NCBI GenBank assembly: GCA_947623455.1
Contig: OX392530.1
Location: forward strand, 622,501 to 686,500
Reading direction: 5' to 3'
DNA from: Mimachlamys varia
Lineage: Eukaryota > Mollusca > Bivalvia > Pectinida > Pectinidae
Length of the DNA: 64,000 bases
Part shown: in pieces, positions 59,374 to 64,000 of the stretch
Position numbering within the stretch: the first letter of the stretch is position 1
How the letters are laid out: every line of letters begins with the position of its first letter
Position numbers and translations under genes: made by a program
Notes under the pieces: model-generated
Databases searched by the model: none
What the model saw: the letters and a program-made list of their open reading frames with translations, nothing else
Told to the model about the DNA's origin: nothing

Positions 59374-60177
59374 GTCCCGAGTGGGACAGATTTGGGAACA
59401 TACTGGTACCACTTTGACTGTTCTGACATCATTCAGACAGATTTCTGGACATGTATGTCCCTGGAGAGACAGATTTGGGGATATACTGGTACCACTTTGA
59501 CTGTTCTGACATCATTCAGACAGATTTCTGGACATGTATGTCCCTGGAGAGACAGATTTGGGGACATACTGGTACCACTTTGACTGTTCTGACATCATTC
59601 AGACAGATTTCTGGACATGTTTGTCCCTGGAGAGACCGATTTGGGGACATACTGGTACCACTTTGACTGTTCTGACATCATTCAGACAGATTTCCAGACA
59701 TGTATGTCCCTGGAGAGACCGATTTGGGGACATACTGGTACCACTTTGACTGTTCTGACATCATTCAGACAGATTTCTGGACATGTTTGTCCCTGGAGAG
59801 ACCGATTTGGGGACTTACTGGTACCACTTTGACTGTTCTGACATCATTCAGACAGATTTCCAGACATGTATGTCCCTGGAGAGACCGATTTGGGGACTTA
59901 CTGGTACCACTTTGACTGTTCTGACATCATTCAGACAGATTTCCAGACATGTATGTCCCTGGAGAGACCGATTTGGGGACTTACTGGTACAACTTTGACT
60001 GTTCTGACATCATTCAGACAGATTTCTGGACATGTATGTCTCTGGAGAGACCGATTTGGGGACTTACTGGTACCACTTTGACTGTTCTAACATCATTCAG
60101 ACAGATTTCTGGACATGTTTGTCCCTGGAGAGACCGATTTGGGGACTTACTGGTACCACTTTGACTGTTCTGACATC
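59374..60177. repeat. 83-bp minisatellite, about 10 copies
   Basis: The unit contains ACTGGTACCACTTTGACTGT, TCTGACATCATTCAGACAGA and GGACATGTATGTCCCTGGAG, period 83. Because 83 is not a multiple of three, the same 71-codon frame recurs every 83 bp in shifting frames; these are artefacts. Variants alternate TTTCTGG with TTTCCAG and ACATACTGG with ACTTACTGG in blocks. It stops abruptly inside CATCATT and joins the 58-bp array. Confidence 0.96.
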
Positions 60178-60179
60178 AC

Positions 60180-61541
60180 TGAGAACACAGATTGGTATGT
60201 AGTATATGTCTGTAGGTGAATTACGGTAACTGAGGAAGGAGAACACAGATTGGTATGTAGTGTATGTCTGTAGGTGAATTACGGTAACTAGGGAAGGAGA
60301 ACACAGATTGGTATGTAGTGTATGTCTGTAGGTGAATTACGGTAACTAGGGAAGGAGAGCACAGATTGGTATGTAGTGTATGTCTGTAGGTGAATTACGG
60401 TAACTGAGGAAGGAGAACACAGATTGGTATGTAGTGTATGTCTGTAGGTGAATTACGGTAACTGGGGAAGGAGAACACAGATTGGTATGTAGTGTATGTC
60501 TGTAGGTGAATTACGGTAACTGGAGAAGGAGAACACAGATTGGTATGTAGTGTATGTCTGTAGGTGAATTACGGTAACTGGGGAAGGAGAACACAGATTG
60601 GTATGTAGTGTATGTCTGTAGGTGAATTACGGTAACTGGAGAAGGAGAACACAGATTGGTATGTAGTACATGTCTGTAGGTGAATTACAGTAACTGGGGA
60701 AGGAGAACACAGATTGGTATGTAGTGTATGTCTGTAGGTGAATTACGGTAACTAGGGAAGGAGAACACAGATTGGTATGTAGTACATGTCTGTAGGTGAA
60801 TTACAGTAACTGAGGAAGGAGAACACAGATTGGTATGTAGTGTATGTCTGTAGGTGAATTACAGTAACTGAGGAAGGAGAACACAGATTGGTATGTAGTG
60901 TATGTCTGTAGGTGAATTACAGTAACTGGGGAAGGAGAACACAGATTGGTATGTAGTACATGTCTGTAGGTGAATTAAGGTAACTAGGGAAGGAGAACAC
61001 AGATTGGTATGTAGTGTATGTCTGTAGGTGAATTACAGTAACTGAGGAAGGAGAACACAGATTAGTATGTAGTGTATGTCTGTAGGTGAATTACAGTAAC
61101 TGGGGAAGGAGAACACAGATTGGTATGTAGTACATGTCTGTAGGTGAATTACGGTAACTAGGGAAGGAGAACACAGATTGGTATGTAGTGTATGTCTGTA
61201 GGTGAATTACGGTAACTAGGGAAGGAGAACACAGATTGGTATGTAGTGTATGTCTGTAGGTGAATTACGGTAACTAGGGAAGGAGAACACAGATTGGTAT
61301 GTAGTGTATGTCTGTAGGTGAATTACAGTAACTGGGGAAGGAGAACACAGATTGGTATGTAGTGTATGTCTGTAGGTGAATTACGGTAACTGGAGAAGGA
61401 GAACACAGATTGGTATGTAGTACATGTCTGTAGGTGAATTACGGTAACTGAGGAAGGTGAACACAGATTGGTATGTAGTGTATGTCTGTAGGTGAATTAC
61501 GGTAACTGGGGAAGGAGAACACAGATTGGTATGTAGTGCAT
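60180..61541. repeat. 58-bp minisatellite, about 23 copies
   Basis: The unit contains GAGAACACAGATTGGTATGT, AGTGTATGTCTGTAGGTGAA and TTACGGTAACTGAGGAAG, period 58. Variants are TAGTGTATG versus TAGTACATG, TTACGG versus TTACAG, and CTGAGG, CTAGGG or CTGGAG. It starts only a few bases after the 83-bp array ends. Confidence 0.96.
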
Positions 61542-62449
61542 GAAGATCAACACAATGGTGTGTGCGGAAAAAACAATAGTCTTGTCATTATCAATGAGAG
61601 TCTGCGCTGTGCTACATCTGGATAGATAGGCATCTTACTGGTCTAACATATTATATAACTGCAGTGTAAATGTGCTGGAATAATTGTGTCATTTTACAGT
61701 GTTGCTGGTCGAGATACCGGCCAAAACTGGAGATGGGAGATGGCTTAATATAAGAGTAAACTCTTGTTGCCAAATCCCATTAAATCAAATGTTGTATATA
61801 TTGTATCTTGTATTGTAAATAATTGGAAATAAAATACTGTTTAAACCAATACTGGACGCTATAATTAAAGTACTGAATGCACAAGTGCAAAAAGGGGACA
61901 ATTCATGTTTGAATTTAAGATTCGGTTGTAAGAATGTTTGAATACAATCACAGCTGCTACAAACCTTTCTTGTATTCAAATTTTATCACCACAAATTCAA
62001 TAACAATTTTGTCTTTCTAAATGGAAATCAAAGGAATTGTTAAACCCAGGGATTAGGGAGAGATATTGAAATATAATATGGCTTAAAAAAGGAACTGTCT
62101 TGAGAGTTAATTCCAGTGCCTCCCGGCAGTAAAGGTAGTAATATCTGTAATCTGTCCGGGTTTGATCTTCTAAGTTGTCCGATAATACCCCAATGACCAG
62201 GCACAGCATTCGTATTCTGCTTTAATTGTCTCATCCAGGTGGCAAGACCATTTTTATGGCAGATTTTGAAGGATTACAGAGACCAGACATTTTATACATA
62301 ATGGTTTATTGGTATTTATGATAGACTTAGAGGAATGATTGGTAATCCTAGGCAGTGAAATATTGTTTAAGTGTTAAGGATTAATCTGATGTTGTCTAGC
62401 CGATTGTGGTCACCGTTCCATGTTGTTCAAAAGGACAAAAGCTTTGTTA
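61542..62449. other. Unique DNA, no gene recognised
   Basis: Minus-strand frames of 64-70 codons at 61785-62234 overlap each other and show no domain. Nothing else supportable. Confidence 0.5.
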
Positions 62450-62553
62450 ATACCAGTAGCTATAGTCGACTAGGGACAGTGAGACTGAACGTGTGCATGT
62501 AAATACCAGTAGCTATAGTCTACTAGGGACAGTGAGACGGAAGGTGTGCATGT
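62450..62553. repeat. 53-bp tandem duplication
   Basis: ATACCAGTAGCTATAGTC starts at 62450 and 62503, each followed by (G/T)ACTAGGGACAGTGAGAC and GTGTGCATGT. Two copies. Confidence 0.88.
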
Positions 62554-62680
62554 TCTCAAGGTCGTTCGTTTATACAAACTTGGTAGCCCTTCATCCCAGC
62601 ATGCTACAGCCCAAATATCAGAACCCTGAGGCTTTCGGTTATTGAGGGGAAGTTGCTTGAAGATTTTAAAGACATTTGTA

Positions 62681-64000
62681 AAGGGTTCTGAGACTTGTGC
62701 TGATAAATAGTTGCTACAGGGTTTGGAGACTAATACTGATAAATAGTTGCTACAGGGTTTGGAGTCTTATACTGATAAATAGTTGCTACAGGGTTTGGAG
62801 ACTTATACTGATAAATAGTTGCTACAGGGTTTGGAGACTAATACTGATAAATAGTTGCTACAGGGTTTGGAGACTAATACTGATAAATAGTTGCTACAGG
62901 GTTTGGAGACTAATACTGATAAATAGTTGCTACAGGGTTTGGAGACTTATACTGATAAATAGTTGCTACAGGGTTTGGAGACTAATACTGATAAATAGTT
63001 GCTACAGGGTTTGGAGTCTTATACTGATAAATAGTTGCTACAGGGTTTGGAGACTAATACTGATAAATAGTTGCTACAGGGTTTGGAGACTAATAATGAT
63101 AAATAGTTGCTACAGGGTTTAGAGACTAATACTGATAAATAGTTGCTACAGGGTTTGGAGACTAATACTGATAAATAGTTGCTACAGGGTTTGGAGACTA
63201 ATACTGATAAATAGTTGCTACAGGGTTTGGAGACTAATACTGATAAATAGTTGCTACAGGGTTTGGAGTCTTATACTGATAAATAGTTGCTACAGGGTTT
63301 GGAGACTAATACTGATAAATAGTTGCTACAGGGTTTGGAGACTAATACTGATAAATAGTTGCTACAGGGTTTGGAGACTAATAATGATAAATAGTTGATA
63401 CAGGGTTTAGAGACTAATACTGATAAATAGTTGCTACAGGGTTTGGAGACTAATACTGATAAATAGTTGCTACAGGGTTTGGAGACTTATACTGATAAAT
63501 AGTTGCTACAGGGTTTGGAGACTAATACTGATAAATAGTTGCTACAGGGTTTGGAGACTTATACTGATAAATAGTTGCTACAGGGTTTGGAGACTAATAC
63601 TGATAAATAGTTGCTACAGGGTTTGGAGATTTATACTGATAAATAGTTGCTACAGGGTTTGGAGACTAATACTGATAAATAGTTGCTACAGGGTTTGGAG
63701 ACTAAATACTGATAAATAGTTGCTACAGGGTTTGGAGTCTTATACTGATAAATAATTGCTACAGGGTTTGGAGACTAATACTGATAAATAGTTGCTACAG
63801 GGTTTGGAGACTAATACTGATAAATAGTTGCTACAGGGTTTGGAGACTAATACTGATAAATAGTTGCTACAGGGTTTGGAGACTAATACTGATAAATAGT
63901 TGCTACAGGGTTTGGAGACTTATACTGATAAATAGTTGCTACAGGGTTTGGAGACTAATACTGATAAATAGTTGCTACAGGGTTTGGAGACTAATACTGA
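62681..64000. repeat. 36-bp minisatellite, about 37 copies, runs off the window end
   Basis: The unit is GATAAATAGTTGCTACAGGG plus TTTGGAGACTAATACT, period 36, very homogeneous. Variants are GGAGTCTTATACT, GACTTATACT, ATAATGAT and TTTAGAGAC. A single-base insertion occurs near 63705 (CTAAATACTG). A 141-codon plus-strand frame at 62697-63122 is an artefact of the 36-bp period. Confidence 0.97.

Noticed and set aside
1..64000. Telomeric TTAGGG tracts that would prove a subtelomeric location
   Set aside because: No tandem run of TTAGGG or its complement was seen, so chromosome position remains unknown.

Overview
This window looks like nuclear DNA from a marine invertebrate, most likely a bivalve mollusc (inference, moderate confidence). 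The evidence is an AT-rich intergenic or intronic background, no long non-repetitive open reading frame on either strand, a tRNA-headed SINE with a metazoan-type central domain, hAT-like and MITE-like non-autonomous DNA transposons, and about nineteen unrelated minisatellites that fill close to half of the 64 kb. I found no supportable protein-coding gene, rRNA, functional tRNA, CRISPR array or telomeric repeat. The longest open frames (up to 474 codons) are artefacts of tandem arrays whose unit length is a multiple of three.

Layout. 1-5744: a 33-bp array of exactly 174 unit lengths, built from two near-identical 2.47-kb segments offset by 3201 bp (97 units). 5745-10503: low-complexity unique DNA with a 26-bp array (7347-7740), a foldback element (8590-8742) and a cluster of CRE-like and YY1-like motifs (9014-9456). 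10504-11645: a 60-bp array with a 7-unit super-period. 12242-12945: a SINE whose 60-bp tRNA-like head is amplified nine-fold. 14234-14313: a perfect 27-bp-arm hairpin. 17314-18144: a second, unrelated 60-bp array. 18145-21452: unique. 21453-24010: a 66-bp array. 24477-26923: a 49-bp array that directly abuts a 28-bp array (26924-30024).

30025-32532: unique. 32533-34564: a 31-bp array. 34980-35445: three degenerate ~143-bp units. 36864-42992: a 38-bp array containing two copies of a 788-bp hAT-like element, copied by a ~2.6-kb duplication of the array itself. 42995-45025: degenerate repeats including a 37-bp array. 45970-46441: a 76-bp array. 48358-48785: a second 28-bp family. 48786-55482: mostly unique, with a 386-bp TTAA-flanked MITE at 52201. 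55870-56375: a 75-bp array. 57162-57827: a 19-bp array. 58418-58790: a 23-bp array. 59374-60177: an 83-bp array abutting a 58-bp array (60180-61541). 62681-64000: a 36-bp array running off the window end.

The features do not form a pathway. The notable biology is repeat dynamics: length-locked arrays, nested higher-order duplications, a transposon co-amplified with its host array, a SINE with nine box A copies and one box B, and a palindromic repeat whose centre base toggles only between C and G. Copy numbers and periods were counted by eye from base positions; exact identities need a dot plot or a tandem-repeat program.
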